A stretch of DNA of 64,000 bases from Macrotrachela quadricornifera (GCA_022393335.1 JAJEKB010021819.1:24635-88634); one strand, 5' to 3'. Positions 23,810 to 35,899 are shown, numbered from the stretch's first letter. The notes: a model not told the origin generated them from the letters alone. Translations and numbers: made by a program.

Positions 23810-26005
23810 GTGTACACTGACTACTCATCTATTCTGGCATATTTCAATCGTCGATGAAAATTATCCTTTTTTTGAGTCAGTATTTATCAAGTTTTTATAT
23901 AATTGAGAGTACTATGGTTCAAATGGATCTTGGTTTTGAGCAAATATTCTGATACGCAACCATTTGTGTTGACTGAAAAGGAAATTGAATAGTTTAACGA
24001 TACGAGAGCCAACCTATGTAGATGTATATGTTTAAATTTATATGTATTTCTACAAACAAGGGGAATTATTAATCAATTTCAAATTCTTTAGTTAAATTTA
24101 TTATTTTCACTCTTAAAAACAAAAAGTAAAGACCAGGATACATAAAGCAAAATGGATACAGAACAGATACCTATGAAAAGAGAGAGGCTAAAGTTATACG
24201 AGTTTTGATAATCGATATTGTTCATTTTCAATACCAAAGTACTGGAAGCAGAAGACCTAATAAGACAAATAGTATTTGCAGTGTTCTTTGTGCGCAGATC
24301 AATGACATTGTTTTGGCTGCATTGTTCGTTGGAAAGGCTCTACTGAGAGCATCGGTAAGCAAATGAAGATTTTTCTTACTCTGCTGTATGAATATTTGAT
24401 AGTCATTATCACTATAATGCTGTGTCACATACTGAAGATTTCTGCGTTGACATGATTCAATTTGTTTTCTTTGAGTCCAATTACAAAGCACAGCATAAGT
24501 CTCATCAGGTGAACATGAACTTTGTACGGTAATATTAGGTGTTTCTAATTCACTTGAAATTCCTGTGAGTGCATCGAGATATTTCCGAAATTCTTTGTCC
24601 TGAGCAATGTGTATAAATTGATTGGTTATTGGACATGAATTAAAGAAGGATTGAGTAGACTGATTTCCCATGCATAATTCCATCAGTTTGTTGCTATCAC
24701 TACTAACGCTAGCACTGCTTACAAACTCAGGTAAGCGTGGTTTAATAAATGGACAGCAAGTATTTATCATGTCACATATAGCTGAATTACTTTGATGGGC
24801 AATGGCCGGTAATTTCGACCTAAATACATCGGTTAGATTGTAGATTTCAGCGGCATCGAAGTTAATTGTTGCAGCCGGAATGATGGCTTTAGATGAACTT
24901 GTTAAAATTAGAAGAAGCAAAAAATGAGCGTGCATGATTACTGACATTGACTAAGTATATCTGCAAGAGGAAAAGAAAAAGTCAAGTGTTGAAACAATAA
25001 AAACACACCATAACATAAGAAAATTTTAACAGATGAAGAAAAACAAATGATTTATAGGCCTACGAAAAGTGAAAATTATTGCTGTATATTTTTTTCTTTC
25101 CTTTCAGTTACTTCTTTTGTTATTTTTTCTCAGTTTTAGCTCTTTGGCTCCTGTTACTTCTTTTGATTCTTTTAATTGTGTTAGTCTATTTTATTTCTTT
25201 AGTCCTTTTAATCCTTTAACTCCTTTTTACGTTTTTTTTTAATTTTCTTCACTTGTGGTAACCCTTCTAAAATTTCATGTGTTTAGTCGTTAAATAAGAA
25301 AATCAATAAAATCACTCCTTTTATGCGTGAAAGATATGCGCAATTATCTAATTGCGTTCAACTACACGACTGACTACTTATGTATTTAACTCTTCATTTA
25401 AACATTATATTAACTAAATTTCAGCTTGTAAACTCAATTCTAAGCGTAAGACAAAGTTGGAATAATATATTGATAGAAATATTGAATGTAAAAGTGTCGA
25501 AATGCGAGTGAGCGCAAATAATAATGTTTCTATTCACATTATTATAATTCAGCATTTTGTTTTCGAAATCTTTGTAGTTTAATAATCTTCCTTTTGACAT
25601 TTTATCTTCGATATTTTGGATTTCTGTTTAAGTTGAGTAAATTTGTTTGACTAGCCATATACTAATCTATCGATCCAACTAACTACGTAACTATATATTT
25701 GTCTACTTATAAGAGTACAAAGTAGAAATGTGCCTTAACAGACGTTTTTCAGCGTTAAAAGTATGAAAACACACAAGGCAGAAAATACTGAATGAAAAAG
25801 TACATCAATGATGACTAATGCAGATGAAATAAGACAATCATACACATGTACAATTGGTGTGAAAAGTTTATGACAACAGAGGAAAATCGAAAATAAGTTG
25901 TATGCGACGACAGATGGATGAAAAACATAATGATTTAGACAAGAGAGAGAAAGATAAAAATATTTAAATATAGAGGTGAGAATATTATTTTTATAAATTT
26001 TTTGC
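23810..26005 (-). repeat. Left arm of inverted segmental duplication
   Basis: About 2.2 kb whose reverse complement matches 41418-43730. The match covers the gene, its 5' flank and its 3' flank. Shared landmarks include TCAACACAAATGG, the Lys/Arg-codon-like GA-rich tract before the gene and GAGAATATTATTTTTATAAA at the inner edge. Similarity stops near 26005/41418 (inner) and 23810/43730 (outer). Confidence 0.85.
24228..24947 (-). CDS. Unknown secreted protein with C-terminal GPI-type signal (copy 1)
   Basis: Intronless, 239 aa. N-terminal signal peptide (MSVIMHAHFLLLLILTSSS) and a hydrophobic C-terminus (LQILFVLLGLLLPVLWY) ending at the stop, typical of a GPI-attachment signal. The mature part has paired Cys motifs: CDMINTCCPF, LCMGN, CPITN, CSPDETYAVLC and ESCQ. 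I do not recognise the family. Its paralogue lies in the opposite arm at 42578-43294. Every Cys listed here has a counterpart there, while many surface residues differ, suggesting both were under selection for the fold. Extracellular membrane-anchored role inferred. Confidence 0.82.
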   Translation of the reverse strand: MSVIMHAHFLLLLILTSSSKAIIPAATINFDAAEIYNLTDVFRSKLPAIAHQSNSAICDMINTCCPFIKPRLPEFVSSASVSSDSNKLMELCMGNQSTQSFFNSCPITNQFIHIAQDKEFRKYLDALTGISSELETPNITVQSSCSPDETYAVLCNWTQRKQIESCQRRNLQYVTQHYSDNDYQIFIQQSKKNLHLLTDALSRAFPTNNAAKTMSLICAQRTLQILFVLLGLLLPVLWY

Positions 26006-27389
26006 GTTCTATTCGTTTCTGTATACGTGGTTTCTTTGTATACAGCTGTAAGAGAAAACTAAATAAGCATAGATAACTCGTCGTTTAATATTAAATCTGA
26101 CGGAAAGGGGGGAATAGAGAAAAATGGAAATCCGAATATAAATATTTGCGTTATATAATATCTTCTAAGATGGATTGGGATAAATTGATAAAAATATTGA
26201 CTTGAAAGTAAGAAAACGTGTATCTATTGTTAGATCGTTTCGGATTTTTGGGTGTTCGTCTCCTCATCTTCATAAAACATTATTCTATTCATATGTTTTA
26301 ACAATATTTATTTGGATTTTTCCTATCTACCCATTGTTTACTTCAGTACAGCGTAATGAATTTTCACATATGTATTTTACTTCACGTTGCCGTACTCTAT
26401 TTTGCCTCGAACGGAGCGATAGGTTGTTTTTTTTGTTTATCCTCGATGAATCTTCACCTGAGGATAGATGTGGGTCGTATTGAAACAAATACTTAATTGT
26501 CCCGTTAGATAATATAGATGGTTTTCTACTTTTTGAGAAAGCCAACCTTTCGGTTTTTAGAACGACCTCGTTGAATTAGGAGTTCTCAATTACAAGTTTA
26601 AACAAATCGAAACGATTTATACTACACTACTCAGTGTTAGAAAAAGCATTAAGGTGACTCGCATCAGTTCCTTTGAACCTCTTTTTGCTACTTTATGAAT
26701 TAAATGAACTTGAAGTACTTAAACTTTTCCCAGAATCCATCACTTACTTAGGTTCTTTATTCTTATTTGTCTTTTGAAACTGTGCTCTTCTTCTTTTATT
26801 TCTCGTCTTCTATTTTATGTATCTCTTCTCCTTCTTCTATCATGTTTGTATTATCTCTATTTGTGGTCTAATGTTAATTATTGAAATTAAAAAAAAACTA
26901 TAAATAAGCATAAAAATTATTTCATGCAGATATAAAATTTGATACTCATGGTTTTGATAGAAAAAATTAATTTGAAGAAGATTAAATATCGCGAACTATG
27001 ACTACTTCAGCAGTAGCCAAATTCTCTGAATTTTGAATTGATGGAAAATAAAGACGTTATTACAATGTGAGCAGAGATTAGTAAACCCATACAAAATGAA
27101 AAATACTGCAAACTTAAGGGATTCATGGCAGTAGGGATGTTACTTTACCTTTACTTTATAAAATAACGATAAAGATTTACTTTATCTTTATTTTATAAAA
27201 ATAAAGAAAATTTTTATTTGCAAAAATAAAGTTAAAATAAAGAATGAAGACTGATTCTTGTAAATTCTCATGGGAATCGTGAGGGTTTTAATCTCGAAAA
27301 TCACTCTGTCTTTCCAGGTTTCTACACAAGATCTCTCCGTTCTCCTTCCATCGCACAAACAAAACCTTTCAGAGAACCCTTAGATACTC
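26006..27389. other. Intergenic, low-complexity tract
   Basis: No convincing gene. The overlapping ORFs at 26202-26545 on both strands lack recognisable motifs. A run of TTTACTTTATCTTTATTTTA-like sequence lies at 27130-27245. Confidence 0.4.
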
Positions 27390-27775
27390 AACTACTAAAC
27401 TATTCAGGTACCCTTAGCTCCCCAAGTACTATATAATGGAGATATCCTTAGTTCCTCAAGTGCTATATTATGGGTATACCCTTACGTTTTCAAGTACTAT
27501 ACTATGGAGGTACTCTTAGATCCTTAAGAGCTATATTGTCTGGATATTCTCAGGTCCACAGGTGCTTTATTAGGAGGGCACTATTAGGTGTTTTAAAGCT
27601 ATGTTATGAAGGTACACCTACATTTTAAATACTATGCATTAGACTATCTTTAGATTTTCAAATGCAATGTTGTCTGGGTATTCCTAGGTCCTGAATCATT
27701 ATATATTCAGAGAACCTTTAGGTCGTGAAACGCTATATTTTGGAGTAGTTCGAGGTCCTCAACAGCTATCCGCTT
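27390..27775 (-). repeat. ~33-bp minisatellite array A (inverted)
   Basis: Degenerate copies of a unit like CCTTAGGTCCTCAAGTACTA followed by TATTATGGGGGTA. This is the reverse complement of the unit in array B at 28215-28565. Confidence 0.75.
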
Positions 27776-27846
27776 AAGTGTAGTCATGGTGTTAATCTAA
27801 AAAATTGCCGTATGTCGGTCCAAAGGGAAGTAGCTTAATTCTGAGA

Positions 27847-28122
27847 TCAAGGGACCCAGTGGATCGTCGTGATCCGTGCTACTTCTTATAACCGAATTCA
27901 TTAAATTTAACATGACTGGATTTAGACAAATAATCCATTCTAAGAAGAGTGCGTTCGGTGTGCTAAATTTTCAGGTATAAGCTTCTGCATTAACTTTCCT
28001 ATTGAGAAAAATAATTCAATGAAATAACTTTTGATTGCTATATGTTGTTGGCACAACAGTGATTTATTTATTTTGTTCAAACTAAGAGCGTGGATTGGGC
28101 GAATACACTAGGTCTCTTGACT
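27847..28122. repeat. Inverted GGGACCCAGTGGAT-type repeat between arrays A and B
   Basis: AGGGACCCAGTGGATCGTCG at about 27850 pairs with a diverged inverted copy (GCGTGGATTGG...CTAGGTCTCTTG) at 28086-28122. It sits at the symmetry centre between the two oppositely oriented minisatellite arrays. A related copy (ACTGGGTCTCTTGAC) is at about 45.5 kb. Confidence 0.55.
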
Positions 28123-28214
28123 GCAGATTCAAGCTACTACCGTGCAGATAAACACAGAGAATTTTTCTTGATTTAGGCCGTACCTACAGTCTAGGGAATC
28201 ACTCATAACGGTCT

Positions 28215-28565
28215 CTGTGTACTCTATAAGATAGCCCATAATGACTTAAGGACGTCATCAAAATATACCACTTCGTTACTTAATTATACTCTCGTAATAT
28301 AGCACTTCAGAACCTAAGGATGCCCTCAATATAACACTTGATGACCCAAGGATACTTCCATAGCATAGTACTTGAGAACTTCAAAGATGCTCGCCAAATA
28401 TAGCACTTGTGGACCTAAGGATTTTACCATAATATGGTAGTTGAGGACTTAAGAATGCATCCTTAATATAGTAGTTGAGAATCTAAAGGTACTCCCTAAA
28501 TCTAGCACTTGAGGACCTAAGGGTACTCCAATAGTATAGTACCTGAGGACCCAAGAGTATCCTCA
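28215..28565 (+). repeat. ~33-bp minisatellite array B
   Basis: About ten degenerate units like CTTGAGGACCTAAGGGTACT plus CCAATAGTATAGTA. The array stops at the poly-C end of the inserted element and resumes at 30047 in the same orientation. Confidence 0.8.
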
Positions 28566-28573
28566 ATAACCCT

Positions 28574-30046
28574 CCCCCCCCCCCCCCCCCCCCCCCACAG
28601 AGTAGAAGCCCACTCTATCCAAAATGAGCACAAAATAAACAGTTTTTAAAATTGGATAACATGGTCTACTGCTTCTTACTATTTAATTGTAAGTCAGTTT
28701 ATATGTCTAATTTTCTTTACATTGCATATTTATTCTCAACATACAAATGAACGTCTTGCAAATGTTAACAAATTTTTACATATACCTATTAATAAAGCAT
28801 AATTGCCTAAGAATTACTGAATGGAAATTACGAATGATAAGCCTTATCGCCGAAATGGATATCATAGAAATAGAGATCATCAATATCAACGTCCGAATTT
28901 TTTATAAATAAGATTTTCGACAAACTTTGATTCAACAATCTTAATTTCCATGATGAGACTTTCGGTGAAGAGCATACATACCGAAATTACGATATGTATA
29001 AATTTGTTAGAAATGAAAAATGTCGAAAGAAAAAATATTGAAAGTATTATTAATGCACTGTTAGCATATACTAATCATATGCAAATGTAGGATATAGATC
29101 CTTCTGCAGATTATTCATGCGATGTTGATGAACGGGTGTACTGAAGCTGTATTAATAACATCCTCGATATTGTTTTTACTTTTGCCGTTTTTTATTGCTA
29201 CCAAATTTATACCACTAAAGGTCACACATGCAATAATACTGTGCTATTATGTTTCTTCTACTTATAAGATTATATACAACTCACAAACAAAATGTACAGA
29301 TTTTTTATTGACTTAGCAGCAATATAAGCAAATCTTTGATTAAAGTATAACAGTTCTGAGAAAGCTAACCTATGAGCAGTATGAGTTATGCGACAACTTA
29401 TTACATTTAAAAACATGCTAGTGTGAGATGATATAATATCAATTTTTATAACACTTATCAGATTTGAATTACATATCTCTAAAAAGTGAAAGACTTTTAT
29501 TGTGCAGTCACAAGTTTATTTTATATCTCTGCGGCGACAATTAAAATATATCTCGTTACGTATCTGAATTGTGCATAAGCTATCTCGATGAAGTCGTCTA
29601 GCGGAATTACATCGATGTATGTCTAGTAGAAGTTTCTTTTACATTCCTTCAAAACTCGACACGCCCAAAATCAGTATATGATGTTAAACGCGATTTTTTG
29701 TATTCATAGCAAGATTACGAAATGCTGAGAGTAGATGAGTATGTCAATGTAAAACATCCTGTAAATAGCGTACTATTTTATCGATTTGATAATGTTAAAT
29801 CGAGAAAGAATTAGTAATCAGTTCTTAGTTTCTAAGAAACTATTATGGGTATTCTGAAAGTTGTCAGACAATTTGATAATACCGCTCTGTTAATTTTTTA
29901 AGACCTTTTATGCGTGTAAGTCAATTAAATCTTAGCTGCAATATGAAAAAAGTTTATCGCAATAAAGGCCCATGTTCAAACTTATAATTTTCAAAACAAA
30001 TTAGAAGCCTAGTGGGCTTCTATTCTGTGGGGGGGGGGGGGGGGGG
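28574..30046. mobile_element. Element bounded by poly-C / poly-G termini
   Basis: About 1.47 kb. The left end is 23 C then ACAGAGTAGAAGCCCACT. The right end, on the opposite strand, is 18 C then ACAGAATAGAAGCCCACT (17 of 18 identical). It interrupts minisatellite array B. No recognisable ORF: a 28-codon frame near 28820 is Arg/Asn/His-rich but too short to call. No clear target duplication. Superfamily unknown; probably non-autonomous. Confidence 0.65.
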
Positions 30047-30150
30047 TTATATAGTAGTTGAGAACCTATGGGTATCTCCATAGCATGGTAGTTGGGGATC
30101 TAAGGGTATCCCCATAATATAGTAGTTGAGGAACTAATGATAGTCTATGA
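30047..30150 (+). repeat. Continuation of minisatellite array B
   Basis: Three units like AGTAGTTGAGGACCTAAGGG plus TATCCCCATAATAT, same orientation as 28215-28565, following the poly-G end. Confidence 0.75.
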
Positions 30151-31314
30151 CCTTTGTTTCTTCTGTGACAGTGGACCGAGCAGGGCGTGTAGACAAGGAT
30201 GCAAAGAGACAAATCATTGTTGGGATTAAATTCTTACTACAATAAAGATGATTTGCATGAATCAGTCTTTATTCTTTATTATAACGAAACATAAAAATAA
30301 AGTAACACTCCTACATGGCAGACTTGGAAGCGGACTGGCCCGGTTCAGCTTTTCAGGCCGACCATTGTTCATCGGTTTTTACCTATCTTTTTTCAGTTTT
30401 GAAAAGTCTTTTCGGTCATTACAATATTCCCTATTTTCCTCATTTTTAACGATTTTCATGATTGCAATGATGAGGAAATAACATTTTGTAAGTTTCTAAT
30501 TAATATGTTTGCAATCATTTTCGAAATTTCAGCTCTAGATGATCACTAAACATTTCACTTTTAGAATGAGACCTCAACGTTGGTTGAGCGAATTTCTTTA
30601 TGCATAGACGAAGCCAGTCAGACATTTTTCAGTCTATTTCGAACCATTCTCATAGAATGTCAATAGTTAATATTGTTTACTTTGGGTTTTCATACCAAAA
30701 TGTCAAAAAAAATTCGTTCTGTTCTGTAGAACATATCGAGAATTGCCATTATGCCACTGAAAATACCATATTCGGGAGTCTAATATGATAAAACTCTCCA
30801 TTTTCAGCTTATGTTAGATAATTTAATATCCAGAGATAAAAACAACAATTTTCTTCAATGAGAAACAAATGTGGTTGTCTTTGACTATATTTATATACAA
30901 TACATATATATGCGAAGTAAACGTAAAAAATAAGCATACTTAGGACAATCCAAAAGTAGTGAGCCTGATATCTTATTTTATTATAGACTGCTTGGGAAAT
31001 TTTTTCTTTTTTTATCAACAGACAGAGCGTCTTTTACTCTATCTTTCTATGCTATTTGATCACTATTTAATCGATCTTATAATAATAAAATTTAGATAAT
31101 AACATGTTTTCATGAAGCTCCATCTAGTAGCAATACTGTATATTATCATTCATTCGTGTTTTTTTCCTCTCTTTTCTTTTCGTATACTCAGGTTATCTAA
31201 GTGCATTTTCTCTTCTCTATTCTATTGCACTTCCTCTTGATGAACACATTTCATTTCTCTCCTTTGATATGACTCATGATCTTCTAGAATATTCTCCAGT
31301 ATCTGAGCTCAGGT
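30151..31314. other. Intergenic, nothing recognised
   Basis: Contains a short GC-richer stretch at 30305-30365 and no supported gene. Confidence 0.4.
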
Positions 31315-31539
31315 CAGAGTTGCCAGATCAAAATCTAAGAAATCCAAATCTTTTAGCTCGAATTCGGAAAATTCCGAAAAAAATACCTGTCTAACTCGGG
31401 AAAAATTCGAAAAGCGATTTTCAAGCTTTTTGACGTTTAAGCTTGGGTTTGTCAAATAAAAAAGGCTTTCTAAACTTGATTATTTTCTCTGTAGATATGT
31501 TATATTTTACCATGATTAGAATTAAAACAAAAACATTAA

Positions 31540-32344
31540 CCTATTCCCCACGATGGGTCCCACTTTGCATTTCATATTTTAATCTCGAAATACGTTTTAT
31601 TAAAAAACGGCATATACCATTTGATGCAGCGTGAAAAGCTCTACAATCTACATTGTAAAACTTATTTCAATTGTTTACATGCTTTGACGTAAGATACTAT
31701 ATTCTCGAATCAACCTCAAAAATTGGTCACACACGGTTTTGCGTTGTTTCTGAAAACAAAAAGTACACAATTGAAATACGTTTTACAAATACAAACTGTA
31801 GAGCTTTTCACGCTGCATCTTATGGCATATTTTGTTTTCTAATAAAACGTATTTAGAAATGTTACTTCTTATGAAAATGAAATAGTCGCGAATGGATTCA
31901 GATGTACTAAATGACTCCAATAAAGAATGTGACGTTGTACAATTCTCAGAAAAATATACATGACGCACTTTTTTCCATTAGATACTGGGAATAAGCAAAG
32001 ATTTTTAAGTCCAGTCAGTTTCAATAAATTCGGCTAATTTTTCTATCAAAATATTGAAAGAGATAAATTTTCATTGATTTTATTTAAAATTAAATCTCTT
32101 ACAACTGGAAGTTATTAGATGCATACATCATTATTCTCACATCTCATTATTCATCTTTTTGTTATTATTGAAATGACTTAATGTACCTTAACGCAGCATT
32201 CATCAATTATTCTCTTATGAATAAAAACGTTGAACATTTCTCTATATTTGACAAAACAAACAATGCTATATCAATAAACTCATGTGAAGATATTGAAGTG
32301 TATATAAGCGAGCCCCACCGATGAGATGCATCGTGGCGAATGGG
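31540..32344. mobile_element. piggyBac-like MITE nested in the hAT remnant
   Basis: 805 bp flanked on both sides by intact TTAA (31536-31539 and 32345-32348). Left terminus CCTATTCCCCACGATG; right terminus on the opposite strand CCCATTCGCCACGATG. It contains a hairpin at 31587-31858. No coding potential. Confidence 0.78.
31587..31858. repeat. ~90-bp-arm inverted repeat
   Basis: Arms 31587-31673 and 31768-31858 share GATGCAGCGTGAAAAGCTCT and flanking AAATACGTTTTATTA / TTTCAATTGT. A diverged copy of one arm is found at 51060-51200, so the hairpin belongs to a dispersed MITE family. Confidence 0.8.
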
Positions 32345-32734
32345 TTAAAAGATTCGAGAATTTTGCAAGAACAATAAATGGTTTCATATGACACCTTTTC
32401 TTAGAGTGTGCATATAAGAATAGGGTTGTATATAGGTAAGGATATTGATTTCATGGATGTTAAGCCTTCTTTTTAAAAATGTCCTTGTCTCTAGATGTCA
32501 ACATGATGGAAATTCAGACTGTACTATTGTTTCAATGGCTTCAAAGAATACATTTGCATACACATTATTAGTATGGATATTAGATTGGTGTCTTGAACGC
32601 CATCTATATCAGCAAAGGATCTAACAATGAGTGATTAGCGAAAACTTTTTATTTACCTATCGATTTCTAAGATTTTGCTTAGAAAATCAAATTTATTTAT
32701 CTAAAATTTAAATAAAAACTCAGCAAATTTTATT

Positions 32735-32990
32735 TTTACTTGAAATTACTTTCAATAAATTACTTAGCAGTTTAATTGGTGCCATATTAAATATATCATT
32801 TTCTGTTTCACGAAGATCATCAACAAATTCAAGAATTCCTACATGTAGAATAAAAATAATTTCCAATTGGAATATATTTCATAACCTGTTTCAGCATCAA
32901 TATCATCAAAATATTGAACAGTAAATGGATATGTTCTTAAATTTCTTATATTAGACGCATCAAATGATATTGAATAAAACAAAGAAAATT
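32735..32990 (-). pseudogene. hAT transposase catalytic-domain fragment
   Basis: Minus-strand reading FYSISFDASNIRNLRTYPF, then TVQYFDDIDAETG. After a 47-nt intron (32885-32839) it reads ILEFVDDLRETENDIFNMA. The D-A-S-N ... P-x-x-V-x-Y-F-D ... L-E-F-x-D-x-x-E-T order is that of hAT transposases around the first catalytic Asp. Rest missing. Confidence 0.65.
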
Positions 32991-33096
32991 TTTAAAAACA
33001 AATACGATTTGGAAAAATTCAGAAAGTCGAAAACCAGTCGGAAAAAACTTCAAAATTCGAAAATTTCCAAAAAATTTGAATGATCTGGCAATCCTG

Positions 33097-34061
33097 AGTT
33101 ATGTATATATATATATCTGTCATTTCAGATGAGTAGTTTGATCTTGCGCATCTCAAACATACAATCACTTTGTATTAATAAACCACTCGCAACAGACCAT
33201 TTAAGAAGGTTTAAGCTTTAGGATTATTCATTTGTTCTTGGTGAATAAAGAAAACTTCCACTTGTTCAATTTAAAGAAAGCCTTTTTTTTCGCATTGTAC
33301 CGAATATGTTTCGAGATTCGGGACTGAGGAGTTTTACATGCCGATATCACTTCAGATACGAACAAGTTTTAGTTCAACTTTGCACTTGACAGAATCGAGA
33401 AATAAAAATTGGCAAAGACAAGAAAATTATCTTTAATGGATAGGTACTCATTGTTTTGTATCACAAAGTTATTAAATAAATACGAATAAATTTTGAAGAA
33501 TTTCGTTACAATCTGCAAATGATACACTTTGAAATGATGAAAACTGTAGTTCATTGTTGCATTACTAACACACTGTTAGGTGATATACAAAGTTGCGATT
33601 GAGAAATTATCACGTCTTTTCAAAGATAGAAAATATTTACATTCACTGAAAAAGTCTAAGTCATAATTAGAATGTGATCTAGGAAATCAAACTAGTCTGA
33701 AAAGCAACTAACGATGCAGAAATGAAAAGATCGTAGATGACTTTAGCATAATTCATGTAAGTTAGTATTTTTCTTTCATTCCTTCTATTTTGCAGCCATG
33801 AACACCTATTTCTTTTTCTTTTATTATTGCTTTTTCACCGATAGAATTTCTTGCCTGTTCTGCTCGTGTATTTACTTTTCTTATTCTTTGTTTTTGGTTG
33901 ATTATAGCGTTTTACGTTATGAATGTTGATAGATAATGGTAAGACATCGTGTAAATCAAGATATTAACATTGTGAAGCGTAATACGAGATAAACACCTCC
34001 ATATGATGACTGATAACATATAAAAATGTCGTTTTTTGCATTTTAAGTCATAATACACAAA
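33097..34061. other. Intergenic, promoter side of the next gene
   Basis: AT-rich. No recognised feature apart from the presumed promoter of the gene starting at 34062. Confidence 0.4.
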
Positions 34062-34835
34062 ATGTTCGCGTTATTCTTCGTATCTCTATTGTTCTTAAAC
34101 AATGGGCATGCTCTTGAATGTATATCAAATTGTGAAATTTACAACCGATTCGGTATACCATTTCACATTCCTGAAGGTCAATGTAATCAACGCACTTCAT
34201 CGTCTAACTGCTCTGTTCACCTGAACTTCGAATACCATCGACAAGTCTATACTGCAAGATTTGGCATCTTTGGAACGCTATATGATCATATTTTTATCTC
34301 ATCTACACCTTCCCTCACTTATGATATCACATTTTCATGTTCAGAAGATAGCGAATGCCCTGTCGCTTATGCACAGAGCAAGATAGATGAAATGGTTGCT
34401 CGACGTTACAATACCACACGTGTCTATGAACAACTCGGACCACTCATCGACAATCCTTCACGAAATGGTTCGATCCAGTGTCATGATATAAGGAACAATG
34501 TTATGACATGTTCTTCAAGAGAGCTCTGCTCGTCGATCTTTGATACAAAAAAAAAGGAGATTCAATCACGTCTTTGTCACCCTAATAGTGGACGCGCCAG
34601 AGTTACTATTTTCGATGATGATATCTCTCCACATCTTGACGTTTACTGTGCACGAGATTTATGTAATGGAGATACGACATTGGATCAAATCAAGAATATT
34701 TTGGCTGGAAATCGTTTAACAGATATTAATGGACGAATCGATGTCGCAGGAGAAATAGCTGCAGGCAGAAAAGAGATGGCTTCATCTGTTTTAGTGACAC
34801 TAGCCTTTATTATTACTTTTGTCTCTTATTTTTAA
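34062..34835 (+). CDS. Unknown secreted Cys-rich GPI-type protein
   Basis: Intronless, 257 aa. Signal peptide MFALFFVSLLFLNNGHA; the C-terminal hydrophobic segment MASSVLVTLAFIITFVSYF ends at the stop, as in GPI-anchored proteins. The mature region has many Cys: LECISNCE, CNQRTSSSNC, CSEDSECP, CHDIRNNVMTCSSRELCSS, and finally VYCARDLCNGD, which recalls the C-terminal C-x-x-x-x-C-N of Ly6/uPAR-type domains. The Ly6 link is weak. No sequence similarity to the other GPI-type pair at 24.2/42.6 kb was seen. Likely cell-surface protein of unknown function. Confidence 0.78.
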   Translation: MFALFFVSLLFLNNGHALECISNCEIYNRFGIPFHIPEGQCNQRTSSSNCSVHLNFEYHRQVYTARFGIFGTLYDHIFISSTPSLTYDITFSCSEDSECPVAYAQSKIDEMVARRYNTTRVYEQLGPLIDNPSRNGSIQCHDIRNNVMTCSSRELCSSIFDTKKKEIQSRLCHPNSGRARVTIFDDDISPHLDVYCARDLCNGDTTLDQIKNILAGNRLTDINGRIDVAGEIAAGRKEMASSVLVTLAFIITFVSYF

Positions 34836-34911
34836 ATAAATTCTTTTCATATTACAAATACAAATCGGGATTTGCTCGAACTAATCATTAGGTACAATCT
34901 TGAGGATGATA

Positions 34912-35105
34912 GGGAATGAGTTTGAAAGGATAGAATACCACGATCGGTTCCGATTTACTTCAAAATCTCATCAAGTGACTTAATTAATCTACACGAATTA
35001 ATTTCAGCTTGTTATATCGTTCATGTAGATTAGTTAAGTCATTTAATGAGACTTTGAAATAAATCGAAATCGGTTGTGGTACTCTATCCTTTCAAACTCA
35101 TCCTA
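34912..35105. mobile_element. Foldback MITE, ~85-bp arms
   Basis: Arms 34912-34997 and 35021-35105 share GATGAGTTTGAAAGGATAGA (one base varied in the left arm) and continue with about ten mismatches to a ~23-nt loop. No ORF. Confidence 0.85.
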
Positions 35106-35244
35106 CTTTTTCAAGAAAATTCAGAATAATTAAAATGCAAATTAACAAAAGAAAATCAAATAGAAAAAATATTATTAGACAAAAATTGTTTATTTCTAAA
35201 TTACCAGAGTGAATTAAAATCATTTTTGATCAGAGTATAGCCAC

Positions 35245-35538
35245 CAGAGACCGAAAACGAGTCGAGCACTCGACAAATCGACTCCGTTCGACTCGACTTT
35301 TTGGAATTTTTCATAGTTCTTTTTGTACTTTCTCAGTAAGAAATGTTAGTTAGCTTTTGGTTTCATTAGAACTGTACAGTGTTCAATCATTATAGTGAAT
35401 TCATCATACAGTCAGTGCCGATGGCGAAATAACAATGAATTGACAACATTGGATAGACTGAAATGAATAGTGAACAATAACTTTCATTGTATTCAAATGT
35501 CCGTCGAGTTGGATTTTTTTGACTCGTTTAGGTCTCTG
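35245..35538. mobile_element. hAT MITE with perfect 8-bp target duplication
   Basis: 294 bp. Target duplication ATAGCCAC at 35237-35244 and 35539-35546, identical. Termini CAGAGACCGAAAACGAGTC (left) and CAGAGACCTAAACGAGTC (right, opposite strand). CAGRG ends and an 8-bp duplication identify hAT. No coding capacity. Confidence 0.9.
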
Positions 35539-35899
35539 ATAGCCACACTTTGCTCGACACTTTTATGCATCTCGACAAGAAAAATAAGTAGAGCTGATGA
35601 TTTATTTATTAACTGAAAAAAAATATTATTACAAGATGAGGAAAAAGGTGATTCATATCTGCTTCATAGCACTAATATTTCAAGTATAATTATTTTGATT
35701 TTACGGTGATTTGTATTAATGTTTAATTATAGGTTTTATTCAGACTAATTTGTTATTTCATTTTAGTTTCTGCATTGCTAATAATCTATAGAAGAAATAA
35801 GAGATTTTCTATCTCTTTACTGAATAAATATTTCTTATTACTTTCACTCTTTTAATATATCTTCAGTTTATTAAACATTTTTTTGTATCTATCAAGATA

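Larger units (their letters stand above)
31315..33096 (-). mobile_element. hAT element remnant with nested MITE
   Basis: 1782 bp. Left terminus CAGAGTTGCCAGATCA; the right terminus on the opposite strand is CAGGATTGCCAGATCA. These are hAT-type CAG-initiated ends. The flanking 8-mers (GCTCAGGT, AGTTATGT) match poorly, so the target duplication has decayed or the end is shifted by a few bases. A hAT transposase fragment lies at 32735-32990. A TTAA-flanked element is inserted at 31540-32344. Confidence 0.7.

Noticed and set aside
26202..26545. Overlapping ORFs near the inner edge of the left arm
   Set aside because: Both strands open by chance, no signal, domain or counterpart in the other arm.
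29989..30046. Telomere repeat (TGTGGG)n
   Set aside because: Only one TGTGGG next to a homopolymer; there is no tandem array, so no telomere tract is present.
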